This document shows positions 8,158 to 16,461 of a stretch of DNA of 64,000 nucleotides, piece after piece. How positions within the stretch are numbered: the first letter of the stretch is position 1; each line of letters starts with the position of its first letter. The notes beneath the pieces are model-generated. The model was given only the letters and a program-made list of their open reading frames with translations. It was not told where the DNA came from and made no database searches. Position numbers and translations under genes: made by a program. The stretch comes from Paraburkholderia sp. SOS3 (GTDB lineage: Bacteria; Pseudomonadota; Gammaproteobacteria; Burkholderiales; Burkholderiaceae). Location of the stretch: positions 1,736,001 through 1,800,000 of the forward strand of contig NZ_CP018811.1 in assembly GCF_001922345.1 (NCBI RefSeq), in the 5' to 3' direction.

Positions 8158-9603
8158 TCATGGGGACGCGGCCGCGCCCGTTTGCGTCACGCGCAGCGAG
8201 CTGACGACGGCCGCGACCGCGGCAAAGCAGGCGGCGACATACAGCGCGACGACCGGCCCATGGTGCTGCACCACGCCGAAGATGAGCGCGACGAGCGCGG
8301 CGCCGAGGGTCTGCCCGGTCAGGCGCGCGGTGCCGAGCATGCCGCTTGCGCCGCCGCTGCGCGCGCGCGGCGCGGAGGAGAGGATCGTCCGGTTGTTCGG
8401 CGACTGGAAGATACCGAAGCCCGCGCCGCACAGCGCCATCCGCCACGCGATATCGAACGGCTGCGGGTGCGTGCCGATCGTCGCCGCGAGCAGCAGCAGG
8501 CCGCAGGTCAGCAACGCGAGCCCAATGCCGCCGAGCAGTCCCGCCGACATGCGATCGGACAGCATGCCCGAGACCGGCGCGGCGACGATGATGACGAGCG
8601 GCCACGGCGTCATCAGCAGGCCGGTCTGCACTTGCGACATGCCGAGCGCGTTCTGCATCAGGAACGGCAGCGAGACGAACGCCAGCATTTGCGCGGTGAA
8701 CGAGCAGACCGACGTGCCGATCGACAGGGCGAACACCGGATTGCGCATCAGATCGACGGGTAAAAGCGGTGCGGACTGCGTCAATTGGCGCCGCACGAAG
8801 AAGTAGCCGATCACGAGCGCCGCGGCCAGTTCGGCCGCGACATACACGTAGGATTGCCCATGCCCGAGCCCGTCGACGGCGAAAATCAGCAGGCCGAATA
8901 CGAACGCGTTCATGACGGCGCTCACGTAGTCGTACGGCGAGTCGTGACGCACGTTGCCGGGCAGCGCCTTGATGCCCATCACGAATGCGGCAATGCCGAT
9001 CGGCACGTTGATCGCAAAGAGCCACTGCCACGATGCGACCGACAGAATGCCTGCCGCGACAGTCGGTCCGACCGCCGACGATACCGCAACGACCATCGCG
9101 TTGATCGAAATGCCGCGGCCGAGCGACGTCGGCGGATAGATCATCCGCACGAGCGCCGTGTTCACGCTCATGATGCCCGCGGCGCCGAAACCCTGAATCA
9201 CGCGCGCGAGCGCGAGCGTCGGCAGCGAATCGGCCAGCGCACAGCCGAGCGACGCGATGGTGAACAGCACGAGCCCGCCCAGATAGACGCGCCGGTAGCC
9301 GATCCGGTCGCCGAGCGACGACAGCGGCAGCAGCGAAATCGTGACGGCGAGCTGATACGCATTGACGACCCAGATCGAACTGGCCGCGCTCGCATGCAGA
9401 TAGCGCGCGATGGTCGGCAGCGCGACATTCGCGATCGCGCTGTCGATGACGGAGACCGAGATGCCGAACGCGACGACGAGGATCGCCCAATATCGTTGCG
9501 GCAAGGGCAAGCCCAGTTCGTTGTCTTGCGCTGCGGCTGCGCCGCGGGCGGCGGGATGGGACGAGGAAGTCGAAGAAGAGCTGCGGGAAGGTTGTGCGCG
9601 CAT
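8158..9603 (-). CDS. MFS drug efflux transporter, EmrB/QacA (DHA2) type
   Basis: 481 aa from the ATG at 9603; longer in-frame starts run through a 12-bp hairpin at 9677-9706 and are less likely. About fourteen hydrophobic segments. DHA2 signatures: motif near TM1 (SVIDSAIANVALPTIA), motif A-like loop LGDRIGYRRVYLGG, motif B R-x2-QGFGAAG in TM4 and the TM5 motif C-like GPTVAAGILSVASWQWLFAINVPIG. Proton-driven export of hydrophobic or cationic compounds at the inner membrane is the family role; the substrate is unknown. The N-terminal ~45 residues are Ser/Ala-rich and probably cytoplasmic. No linked HlyD-type adaptor or regulator gene. Confidence 0.9.
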   Translation of the reverse strand: MRAQPSRSSSSTSSSHPAARGAAAAQDNELGLPLPQRYWAILVVAFGISVSVIDSAIANVALPTIARYLHASAASSIWVVNAYQLAVTISLLPLSSLGDRIGYRRVYLGGLVLFTIASLGCALADSLPTLALARVIQGFGAAGIMSVNTALVRMIYPPTSLGRGISINAMVVAVSSAVGPTVAAGILSVASWQWLFAINVPIGIAAFVMGIKALPGNVRHDSPYDYVSAVMNAFVFGLLIFAVDGLGHGQSYVYVAAELAAALVIGYFFVRRQLTQSAPLLPVDLMRNPVFALSIGTSVCSFTAQMLAFVSLPFLMQNALGMSQVQTGLLMTPWPLVIIVAAPVSGMLSDRMSAGLLGGIGLALLTCGLLLLAATIGTHPQPFDIAWRMALCGAGFGIFQSPNNRTILSSAPRARSGGASGMLGTARLTGQTLGAALVALIFGVVQHHGPVVALYVAACFAAVAAVVSSLRVTQTGAAASP

Positions 9604-9676
9604 CGGCGGTGGTGGTGTAGCGATGGTTGTTTTTGCTTGATGGCCTCGCGGCCGCTCAAATCGTTGTCGATGGAAT

Positions 9677-9706
9677 GGCAAGGCCGGCATGCGAGCCGGC
9701 CTTGCC
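9677..9706. terminator. strong hairpin between the PEBP and MFS genes
   Basis: A perfect 12-bp inverted repeat (GGCAAGGCCGGC, loop of 6). It sits after the PEBP-like gene on the minus strand and before the MFS start. There is no U-tract, so it could be a factor-assisted terminator or an mRNA-stabilising hairpin. Confidence 0.45.
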
Positions 9707-9782
9707 GGTCGATGCAATGTGCCGGCGTTTTACGATGCCCTCCGCGAGTCCGGCGTGCGTCTTCGCAGAGGAGATGCTCCGG

Positions 9783-10283
9783 CTACTTCAATTCATACAG
9801 CCCCGTGTACGTCGTCGAGTCGAGCTCGTTCTGATGGATCAGCAGGCGCGCGACAGCGTTCGTCGTTTCCGGCGCGAGCGGCAACGGCGCCTTCAGCGCA
9901 TATAGCCTGAAGATGAAGCGATGCGTCTTCTCGCCGCGCGGCGGCGCGACGCCGCCAAAACCGTGTGTGCCGTAGTCGTTGCGCAGTTGCACCGCGCCTT
10001 GCGGCAGCAGCGTGCCGTCCGCCTTGCCCGCGTTGCGCGGCAGGCCGCGCGCATCGATCGGAATATTGACGACCACCCAGTGCCAGAATCCGCTGCCCGT
10101 ATGCGCGTCGGCATCGTAGACCGTCAGCGCGAGGCTTTGCGCGTCTTCGGGCGGGGCCTCCCACTGCAACGCGGGCGAGATGTTTTCGCCGTCGACGCCG
10201 AACGATTTGTCGTTGTACTCGGCCGCTTTCGGCAGAAAACCGTTCGCGGGAAAGTCGTCCGACCAGATTCGGAAATCAGCCAT
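9783..10283 (-). CDS. YbhB/YbcL-family PEBP-like protein
   Basis: 166 aa; bacterial phosphatidylethanolamine-binding/Raf-kinase-inhibitor-like fold. Family marks: ENISPALQWEAPPEDAQSLALTVYDADA (anion-pocket strand), WHWVVVNIP, and GTHGFGGVAPPRGEKTHRFIF, all in order. No signal peptide, so cytosolic like E. coli YbhB. The biochemical role of this family is poorly defined. Monocistronic on the minus strand, with a hairpin 77 bp downstream. Confidence 0.92.
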   Translation of the reverse strand: MADFRIWSDDFPANGFLPKAAEYNDKSFGVDGENISPALQWEAPPEDAQSLALTVYDADAHTGSGFWHWVVVNIPIDARGLPRNAGKADGTLLPQGAVQLRNDYGTHGFGGVAPPRGEKTHRFIFRLYALKAPLPLAPETTNAVARLLIHQNELDSTTYTGLYELK

Positions 10284-10407
10284 CGTATGCCTCTTTCATG
10301 TGAGTTCCGGGAGGGACGGGCTTGGCGGACAAGCTCCGGCTTGGCCAATCAGTTTAGCACCGCGCGCTTACACGCTTTGAGCGTGCGGCGTGGCCTCGCG
10401 CGGGTGC

Positions 10408-10854
10408 TCAGGCGCGTTCGTCGAGCGTTGCCGCGTCGCTTTGCAGCCAGTCGACGAGGCGTCGCAACACGCCGTCGAGATCCCGGTTCGCACCGCGCAA
10501 TGCGCATTCCCAGACCGTTGCGACGCGCCAGCCGCGCTCGCGCAGTGCGGCCGTGACCTTCGCGTCGTTACTGCGGTTGCGGCCGATCTTCTCGCGCCAG
10601 AACTCGACGCGCGTTTGCGGCCATTTGAACAGATGGCAGTCGTGGCCGTGCCAGAAACATCCATGTACGAATACAACGGCGTGATAGCGCGGCAACACGA
10701 TGTCGGGCCGGCCCGGCAGGTCGCGCGCATCGAGGCGAAAGCGAAAGCCGCGGCGGTGCAGGAGGCTGCGGATCAGAATCTCGGGTTTCGTGTTGCGGCC
10801 GCGTATGCCGGACATCATCCGGCTGCGCGTCGCCGCATCGACGATATCGACCAT
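10408..10854 (-). CDS. vsr: very short patch repair endonuclease
   Basis: 148 aa, close to E. coli Vsr (156). Nicks 5' of the T in T:G mismatches created by deamination of 5-methylcytosine in Dcm sites. Visible motifs: N-terminal RSRMMSGIRGRNTKPE, catalytic Asp51 in GRPDIVLP, and FVHGCFWHGHDC with His64, His69, His71, Cys73 of the active site and zinc centre, with further Cys in VWECALRG. It begins directly after the dcm stop (TGA then ATG, no gap), so the two are co-translated, as expected of a methylase and the repair enzyme that cleans up after it. Confidence 0.95.
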   Translation of the reverse strand: MVDIVDAATRSRMMSGIRGRNTKPEILIRSLLHRRGFRFRLDARDLPGRPDIVLPRYHAVVFVHGCFWHGHDCHLFKWPQTRVEFWREKIGRNRSNDAKVTAALRERGWRVATVWECALRGANRDLDGVLRRLVDWLQSDAATLDERA

Positions 10855-12255
10855 TCATGCCACCTGGGCGTGAACCCGCGAGCGGGGCGGCACGAGCGGC
10901 GCGGCGTTGTCGAGCGCGCCCGCCGTCGACGATACGGCGGGCGATGCGGCAGGCGATGCGACACCCTCAGCGGCGGGCGCCGCCGCGTGCAGGTGCGGCA
11001 GCATGATGCGCGCGACTTCGCGCATCACCGGCATCACGACGCTATTGCCGAACTGGCGGTACGCCTGCGTGTCGCTGACCGGAATGCGGAACGTGTCGGG
11101 AAAGCCCATCAGGCGCGCGCATTCGCGCGGCGTGAGCCGGCGGGGCCGGAGGCCGTGACCCTGATGCACGAGGATTTCGGAGCCGTCCTTGTGATAGCGC
11201 GCCGACAAGGTGCGCGTGACGCTGTCCGCGAATGCGAGGCCGAAGCCGAAACCATTGCCGGCCGCGCGGTGTTTTTCGGCGTAGCTTTGCAGATAGGACC
11301 AGAGTTTCGGGCTCAATGTGTACTTGGGTTGCACGGCACGCGCGCGCGCGTCGAAGAAGCGTTCGCCGTCCCACGGCAGCACCGGCTCGCTGCCGTCGGT
11401 GCGGTGCAGGATCGACGCGAGCCGCGGGCCTTCTTCGGGCAGGCGCAGGGCGTCCCACGAAAAAGACGTGGCGTCCCGAAAGCCGACGATGATGATCCGC
11501 TCGCGATGCTGCGGCGTGAAATGCTGGCCGTCGATCACGCGGTAGTGCACTTCGTAGCCGAGTTCGTCGCGCAGCGTCTGCACGATCACGTCGAAGGTGC
11601 GGCCCTTGTCGTGCGACAGCAGGTTCTTTACGTTTTCGAGCAGAAACGCGGCCGGGCGGCGCGCCGCGATGATGCGCGCGACGTCGAAAAAGAGCGTGCC
11701 CTGCGTCGTGCATTCGAAGCCGTGCGGACGGCCGAGCGCGTTTTTCTTGCTGACGCCCGCGATCGAGAACGGCTGGCACGGGAAGCCCGCGAGCAGCACG
11801 TCGTGCTCGGGCACCGCGTGTTCGGGGAACGATACGATGTCGCCGATCAGCGTGTGATCGGGCGCGCGCTTCGAGGCGGCCGCCGCGATGCGTTCGTCGA
11901 ACTGCTCGAAGTTCTCGCGATAGGTCTTCTGCGAAAACGTATTCCACTCGCTCGTGAACACGCATGCGCCGCCGTGCGCCTCGAAGCCCATGCGGATGCC
12001 GCCGATGCCTGCGAAGAGATCGACAAAGCGAAAGCTCGACGCGCCGTCGCGCGCATGCCGATGAAGCGCGCCGGCCGTCGCCGGCGCCTGCAGCAGCGCC
12101 TGCAAGGTCGGCGCCATGCGCGCGGGGCAGGGCGTCTCGCCCTTTTCCCAGCGCCGCACCGTCTTGATGTCCTTGCCGACGTGCGCGGCGATTTCTCGTT
12201 GTGTAAAGCGGATGCGCGCCTGTTTCAACAGGTCAAGCGGTGAGGCCTGGGTCAC
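10855..12255 (-). CDS. dcm: DNA (cytosine-5) methyltransferase, Dcm type
   Basis: 466 aa (E. coli Dcm 472). N-terminal helix-turn-helix (residues ~18-40, [22 protein letters not shown]), then motif [18 protein letters not shown], motif [13 protein letters not shown] with nucleophile Cys160, motif VI ENVKNL, motif [16 protein letters not shown], and motif [16 protein letters not shown]...[12 protein letters not shown]-dependent methylation of cytosine C5; a CCWGG target is likely by similarity and the vsr partner, but not proven by sequence. No restriction enzyme nearby, so a solitary methylase. The last ~45 residues are Ala/Pro-rich and unlike E. coli Dcm. Confidence 0.94.
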   Translation of the reverse strand: MTQASPLDLLKQARIRFTQREIAAHVGKDIKTVRRWEKGETPCPARMAPTLQALLQAPATAGALHRHARDGASSFRFVDLFAGIGGIRMGFEAHGGACVFTSEWNTFSQKTYRENFEQFDERIAAAASKRAPDHTLIGDIVSFPEHAVPEHDVLLAGFPCQPFSIAGVSKKNALGRPHGFECTTQGTLFFDVARIIAARRPAAFLLENVKNLLSHDKGRTFDVIVQTLRDELGYEVHYRVIDGQHFTPQHRERIIIVGFRDATSFSWDALRLPEEGPRLASILHRTDGSEPVLPWDGERFFDARARAVQPKYTLSPKLWSYLQSYAEKHRAAGNGFGFGLAFADSVTRTLSARYHKDGSEILVHQGHGLRPRRLTPRECARLMGFPDTFRIPVSDTQAYRQFGNSVVMPVMREVARIMLPHLHAAAPAAEGVASPAASPAVSSTAGALDNAAPLVPPRSRVHAQVA

Positions 12256-12446
12256 AGGATGTCCTTGCTGGGTATTTTTGCGGACATTATGACCTATTGC
12301 GCGCCCCTATTTCGCCGGTGGCGCGTGCGCGCGACAGCGGTCATACGATTGCGTGCAGAGGCGAGCGCGGCTGTGCTAGCGAAACGTCTGCGCAATGCAA
12401 GTACGGGGTCGCGAAAAATTTCCGCTGGAGAACGAAATCAGGCGTG

Positions 12447-12530
12447 TCAGGTGAGTACGAGCGCAAGACTGCAAGACAACACCATCAGCATGAGGCCTGC
12501 GGCGAGGGCGATGTTGTAGGGGTAGGGCAT
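12447..12530 (-). CDS. possible 27-aa membrane miniprotein
   Basis: ATG at 12530 to TGA at 12447: MPYPYNIALAAGLMLMVLSC continuing with SLALVLT. The translation is a clean single membrane helix. The ribosome site is weak (AGG about 12 bases upstream). It is the only coding-like element seen in the 513-bp gap between dcm and the 12769 gene, which otherwise shows nothing recognisable. Confidence 0.3.
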   Translation of the reverse strand: MPYPYNIALAAGLMLMVLSCSLALVLT

Positions 12531-12768
12531 GGCAGTCGGGCGGACCTAACGAGGGCGGTGAGGCAATGATAAAAGGTTGAAATACGTCTGGCGTAACCGA
12601 CCTGTGCGCAAAGGTGGTCTTGCGCACACAGGCCGGCGGCGTTGCGTCGAGACGGTGCGATCGCGATGTGCGGCAAGCCGGGAAACGAAGATGTTTCATG
12701 CTTCGAAACATCGGCGCGCATTGCCTAGAATGGTGGATGGGGTGGACGTCGTCGGGATGGAGGATGCG

Positions 12769-12939
12769 ATGAGCGAGTCGACATTGGCCTATCTGTTGGG
12801 GCCATCGGTGATGGTGATCGTCTGTGCCGCGCTGTGGATCGCCGCGCATCAGCATCACAAATCGTCGCATGGCGAGTCGCGCGCGCGGCGGTTGCGCTGG
12901 CTCGACACCTATCACGGGGATTGGCGTCATCGTCATTGA
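12769..12939 (+). CDS. small single-pass membrane protein
   Basis: 56 aa with GGAGG six bases before the ATG. One hydrophobic segment (LLGPSVMVIVCAALWIAAH) followed by a His/Arg-rich tail (HQHHKSSHGESRARRLRW...DWRHRH). In-frame ATG at 12757 is possible but would overlap the ribosome site. The His-rich tail could bind metal, by inference. No family recognised; monocistronic. Confidence 0.55.
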   Translation: MSESTLAYLLGPSVMVIVCAALWIAAHQHHKSSHGESRARRLRWLDTYHGDWRHRH

Positions 12940-13181
12940 TGCGCTCTCGCCGCTGTGGCTGGCGCTGCGGTGCGCCCGCCGGGCGGCCGGCCCGCACACA
13001 GGCGGGTGGCGTTCGCCCGCTGCCTGGCCGTGCGCGGGCGTGCGCTTCATGCGCTTCTTACGCTTCGAGCGCGTCGTTCAACGCCCGCATTTCTGCTTTC
13101 GCGTTTTAATCCCTTCGATTTGTCCTGTCCCGCGAAATAATGAATTGGCCTTTTAGGCGTTTACCCTAAAGCCCCGCGCTC

Positions 13182-13188
13182 CTAGACT
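13182..13188 (+). promoter_or_regulatory. CTAGACT element before DUF4148 gene 1
   Basis: CTAGACT 63 bp before the start codon, in a stretch resembling the upstream region of the second DUF4148 gene (same heptamer at the same distance, then AATGAAACCAATCT and GGAGGT). Likely the -10 of a shared promoter type. Confidence 0.5.
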
Positions 13189-13250
13189 GTTTTCAACGGT
13201 TGCACGCAACGACGCGCAACTCGAATGAAACCAATCTCGGAGGTGTGATC

Positions 13251-13583
13251 ATGAAATCGCTCATCAAAGCTGTGGCGCTTGCCGCTGTCCTCGCCGTTCC
13301 CGCCGTGTCGTTTGCTCAATCGAATCAGCCGCTCACGCGCGCCGAAGTGCGCGGCCAACTGACGCAGCTGGAAAAGGTCGGCTACAACCCGTTCGATTCG
13401 AGCGACGCGCACTATCCGGCAGCGATCCAGCAGGCGGAATCGCGCGTCAGCGCGGCCAATCAAGCGGCCGACAACAGCGGCTACGGTTCCTCTACCGGCG
13501 GTACGTCCGAATCGGGCATGACGCGTTCCGAAGGCGCGCTGAGCAGCTACTCGCCGCCGATCTACATCTACCAGCATCACTAA
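13251..13583 (+). CDS. DUF4148 secreted protein, copy 1
   Basis: 110 aa. Signal peptide MKSLIKAVALAAVLAVPAVSFA with cleavage after SFA, then the DUF4148 core (LTRAEVRGQLTQLEKVGYNP, DSSDAHYPAAIQQAESRV). The tail is Ser/Gly/Tyr-rich. Periplasmic or secreted; function unknown. Strong GGAGGT before the ATG. Its signal peptide, core and 5' leader are nearly the same as those of the 15179 gene, indicating recent duplication. A structured 3' region follows. Confidence 0.9.
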   Translation: MKSLIKAVALAAVLAVPAVSFAQSNQPLTRAEVRGQLTQLEKVGYNPFDSSDAHYPAAIQQAESRVSAANQAADNSGYGSSTGGTSESGMTRSEGALSSYSPPIYIYQHH

Positions 13584-13660
13584 GCCGGTTGCACTTCGGA
13601 CGATGGACGCCGATTTTTTTCTCCGGGCGCATCGTCCGATCTGGCAAGCAGGACGTGCAA

Positions 13661-13771
13661 CGGATCGGCCAGCGAGGTTTGGCCGATCCGTCGCGTCGAA
13701 ATAGACGATAGAACCTCCATCGCCGGCTCCAACCGGCGATTTCGCCCAGCCCGCACCGCTGGGCATTTTTT
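13661..13771 (+). terminator. hairpin series ending in a rho-independent terminator
   Basis: Three consecutive hairpins: 13661-13690 (10-bp arms CGGATCGGCC), 13719-13740 (8-bp arms ATCGCCGG), and 13744-13764 (7-bp arms GCCCAGC) followed by ATTTTTTTC. The last is a normal terminator for the DUF4148 gene. The others make an unusually structured ~190-nt 3' region. This accounts for most of the 353-bp gap before the 13937 gene. Confidence 0.6.
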
Positions 13772-13936
13772 CATCTGTTTTTCGTTGCATGCCTGGCGCG
13801 TCGAACATCGCGTGCTACGATTTCGTGCGCCCTGTCGCGGGCGTGCCGCCGTGTGCTTCGAGTCGGCCCACGCTCCGGCCCCGGTTCTGGTTCCGCCAGG
13901 CCGATTGACCGGCTGCTCATTTTTCGGCCTGACAGC

Positions 13937-14707
13937 ATGCCCATCAACTATCTGCGCGGCTTGACCGCACCCGAACGAACCGACGCAACCAATCGGCGTC
14001 TCGGGCGCTCGCTCGCGTTCGTCGCGGGTGCGGCCAATGCCGGCGGATTTCTCGCAGTCGGGCAATACACGTCGCACATGTCGGGCATCGTTTCGTCGCT
14101 GGCCGATAACCTTGCGCTCGGCGATATTGCGCTTGTCGTGGCGGGGTTGAGCTCGCTCCTGTCGTTTATGGTCGGCGCGGCGACGTCAGCGGTGCTGATC
14201 AACTGGGGACGGCGGCGCCGGCTGCGCAGCGTCTACGCGACGCCGCTCGCCATCGAAGCGGCGTTACTGCTGTGCTTCGGCTTGCTTGGCTCGAACCTCG
14301 AGCATCATCGGCTGTTTTTCCTGCCGGTCACTGTGTGCCTGCTGTGCTTCGTGATGGGCCTGCAGAACGCCATGATCACGAAAATCTCGCGCGCCGAAAT
14401 CCGGACCACGCATATGACGGGGCTCGTCACCGACATCGGCATCGAGCTGGGCAAGCTGTTTTACTGGAATGGCCGGCGTCCTGAAGCGGATGACGGCGTG
14501 GAGGGCGTAGTGCGTGCGGACCGGCAGAAGCTTGCCTTGCTAGGGTCGCTGCTCGCGTTCTTTCTGGCCGGCGGATTGGCGGGCGCGGCCGGTTTCAAGC
14601 ATCTGGGGTTCGTGTCGACCTTGCCGCTCGCGGTCGTATTGCTCGCGCTCGCGGTTGTGCCCCTTATCGACGACATGCGCAGCGGCGCGCGCAAGATGCG
14701 TTTCTAG
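13937..14707 (+). CDS. YoaK family (DUF1275) membrane protein
   Basis: 256 aa, starting at MPINYL. Six or seven hydrophobic segments. Family motifs: LAFVAGAANAGGFLAVGQYTSHMSGIVSS near the N-terminus and CFVMGLQNAMITKISRAEIRTTHMTGLVTDIGIELG in the middle. DUF1275 proteins are inner-membrane proteins of unknown transport or sensing role. Monocistronic; no linked partner. Confidence 0.9.
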   Translation: MPINYLRGLTAPERTDATNRRLGRSLAFVAGAANAGGFLAVGQYTSHMSGIVSSLADNLALGDIALVVAGLSSLLSFMVGAATSAVLINWGRRRRLRSVYATPLAIEAALLLCFGLLGSNLEHHRLFFLPVTVCLLCFVMGLQNAMITKISRAEIRTTHMTGLVTDIGIELGKLFYWNGRRPEADDGVEGVVRADRQKLALLGSLLAFFLAGGLAGAAGFKHLGFVSTLPLAVVLLALAVVPLIDDMRSGARKMRF

Positions 14708-14736
14708 CGCGCGGATGTCGCTGCGAGGCGAGCCGA

Positions 14737-14952
14737 TTACTCGCCTTCGTGCAGGTCGTTACCGGAAGCCCACAGCAAATCGATCAGAAAGCTTTCGATC
14801 ACGGCATGCCATTCGGGCGTGCCTTCGGCAAAGTCTTCCGGATTGTGCTTGCCGCGCGCGCGACGAATCACTCTCACGGAGTTTTCGAGCGCGATCGCCT
14901 CGTCGTACCGGGACGTGCCTCGCTTGAGGGGGAGATGTTTTTCGGATTCCAT
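14737..14952 (-). CDS. small conserved-looking hypothetical protein
   Basis: 71 aa, acidic, soluble; contains RYDEAIALENSVRVIRRARG and EWHAVIESFLIDLLWASGND. Well-mixed composition and helical character argue for a real gene. Convergent with the YoaK gene, with a 29-bp gap. No family recognised. Confidence 0.6.
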   Translation of the reverse strand: MESEKHLPLKRGTSRYDEAIALENSVRVIRRARGKHNPEDFAEGTPEWHAVIESFLIDLLWASGNDLHEGE

Positions 14953-15109
14953 GCTCCGGTTGTCGGCAGTGCGCGGCCCGAACTTTAGGGGCGTTTAGCG
15001 GTGTTTGGAGGCGCGCGCATGGCGGAAATGGGCCATCCCGCACCCGATTGTCACGTGAGCCGAAACAATGATTTCCTCCGATTAGGGTTTCCCCTAGCCT
15101 GCCGAATGC

Positions 15110-15116
15110 CTAGACT
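15110..15116 (+). promoter_or_regulatory. CTAGACT element before DUF4148 gene 2
   Basis: CTAGACT 63 bp before the ATG at 15179, the same distance as before DUF4148 copy 1; flanked by the same leader words (AATGAAACCAATCT, GGAGGT). Confidence 0.5.
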
Positions 15117-15178
15117 GGTTTCACACGGCGCTGATTCAAAACGCCGCTGCAAATGAAACCAATCTGGAGGTAATGAAC

Positions 15179-15484
15179 ATGAAATCGCTCATCAAGGCTG
15201 TTGCTATTGCTGCTGTGCTCGCCGTGCCGGCTGTGTCGTTTGCTCAATCGAACCAACCGGTGACGCGCGCGCAGGTTCGTGCAGACCTCGTGCAACTGGA
15301 AAAGGCCGGCTATAGCCCGTTCGACTCGAGCGACGCGCACTATCCGGCGGCCGTTCAGCGCGCTGAAGCGCGCGTGACGGCGGATGGTACCGGTTATGGT
15401 CCTGCCACGGCAGGCACGGCCGAATCGGGCGCACGCGGCCCCGTGTATAACCAGTTTCTGGGTTCGCCGTACGATCATTCGTAA
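15179..15484 (+). CDS. DUF4148 secreted protein, copy 2
   Basis: 101 aa. Signal peptide MKSLIKAVAIAAVLAVPAVSFA and the DUF4148 core VTRAQVRADLVQLEKAGYSP, DSSDAHYPAAVQRAEARV. The ATG at 15179 is chosen because GGAGG at 15166-15170 is eight bases away; the ATG at 15173 is only two bases from it. Divergent tail relative to copy 1. Probably a small periplasmic protein; function unknown. Confidence 0.9.
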   Translation: MKSLIKAVAIAAVLAVPAVSFAQSNQPVTRAQVRADLVQLEKAGYSPFDSSDAHYPAAVQRAEARVTADGTGYGPATAGTAESGARGPVYNQFLGSPYDHS

Positions 15485-15526
15485 GCAGTTGAGCGAGCAG
15501 TGAAGGCAGTGAAGGGGTAGTAGGGG

Positions 15527-15575
15527 TGTAAAGCTGTAAAGCGGTAAAGCGGTAAAGCGTTGATGCGGTAAAGCG
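15527..15575. repeat. short degenerate tandem repeat (GCGGTAAA-type)
   Basis: Successive copies of an 8-bp word (GTAAAGCT, GTAAAGCG, GTAAAGCG, GTAAAGCG, then a spaced GGTAAAGCG) in the 3' region of the second DUF4148 gene. Slippage-prone and non-coding; with the terminator at 15647 it is all I see in the 321-bp gap. Confidence 0.6.
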
Positions 15576-15646
15576 CAGTACGCAGTAATCGCAATTGCAG
15601 TGAAAGTTCGCACTGGGGTAAGTCGCCCGTCATGCGAACGCGAACG

Positions 15647-15679
15647 AAGCCCGCACCGTGCAGACGGCGCGGGCTTTTT
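15647..15679 (+). terminator. rho-independent terminator of DUF4148 gene 2
   Basis: 8-bp arms AAGCCCGC/GCGGGCTT around a 14-nt loop, running into TTTTT. Confidence 0.75.
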
Positions 15680-15805
15680 CGCATGTCGTGATGCTGTATC
15701 TAGGCAAGTACGGCGCGCAACGCAGGTATCGAAGTGCGCGTAATATCTGAGCCGTCTCTCCAAACAGGCTCAGGCCATCGACCATCGCATACCCGGGATG
15801 CCGCG

Positions 15806-16111
15806 ATGAGAACACTCACTCTCGCCTTCGCATTGCTGATCTTGTTCGCATCGACTGCCGCGCGCGCCGACGTCGTCAAGGACAATCTGAACTACAGCAT
15901 GACTGCCGCGACGCCGCGCAATGCCGCCGATGCCGATTGCGGCGCATGGACCGCGGCGCCGATCCGTTTCGGCGATGGGGAAACTACTTTCGATGTGGGC
16001 AGGCTTGCGCTTCTAATGGTCGCGAACGCGGCGGCGGTGCACTCGGGCGCGCATGCGTATGGTCCGAATCCTCATGCGTGTAACCGGCGGGCGCCGCAGG
16101 AAGGGCCATAG
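15806..16111 (+). CDS. small secreted protein of unknown function
   Basis: 101 aa, start at MRTLTLAF. Signal peptide MRTLTLAFALLILFASTAARA, cleavage after ARA, then a ~80-residue mature part with two Cys (ADCGAW and HACNRR) that could form a disulphide in the periplasm. No family recognised; monocistronic. Confidence 0.6.
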   Translation: MRTLTLAFALLILFASTAARADVVKDNLNYSMTAATPRNAADADCGAWTAAPIRFGDGETTFDVGRLALLMVANAAAVHSGAHAYGPNPHACNRRAPQEGP

Positions 16112-16228
16112 GCGTCGGCCGTTCATTCGCCGCATACGGCGGCCGGTGCCGAAGAGCCGGCTTGTGGCAAGGCGGCAAGGCAAGACACGGCACGAAGCCG
16201 CGTGATGGAGGCGACTTGTGCCGCTAAC

Positions 16229-16303
16229 TGGTCCCCCTGACAGGAATCGAACCTGTATCTAGCGCTTAGGAGGCACTTGTTCTATCCATTGAACTACAGG
16301 GAG
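16229..16303 (-). tRNA. tRNA-Arg (anticodon CCU)
   Basis: 75 nt on the minus strand including an encoded CCA end. Acceptor stem CTCCCTG/CAGGGGG (one G-U), D-arm GTTC-AATGGATA-GAAC, anticodon loop CTCCTAA giving CCU for codon AGG, T-arm ACAGG-TTCGATT-CCTGT. All four stems close. The 5' side has a promoter-like -10 about 85 bp upstream. Confidence 0.95.
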
Positions 16304-16387
16304 AGGACCGAGGATCGCCGAAAGTCCAACCTACAGACCTAACCGCGGACCTAACCGCGGACCCAACAACGCAACGGCAGGGGCCAG

Positions 16388-16416
16388 AGTATAACAAAGC
16401 TGTCCTGGCCTACGAA
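16388..16416 (-). promoter_or_regulatory. candidate promoter of tRNA-Arg
   Basis: Read on the minus strand: TTCGTA (16411-16416), 17-bp spacer, TATACT (16388-16393). The predicted leader (~78 nt) contains a direct repeat of ACCTAACCGCGG (read on the + strand, about 16337-16361). The -35 is weak. Confidence 0.45.
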
Positions 16417-16461
16417 TGACGCGCCACCACGAGCAGCACAAACGATGGCATAACGCGCCGC

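Noticed and set aside
10390..12243. 617-codon plus-strand frame over dcm and vsr
   Set aside because: dcm and vsr motifs on the minus strand are intact in order; this frame has none.
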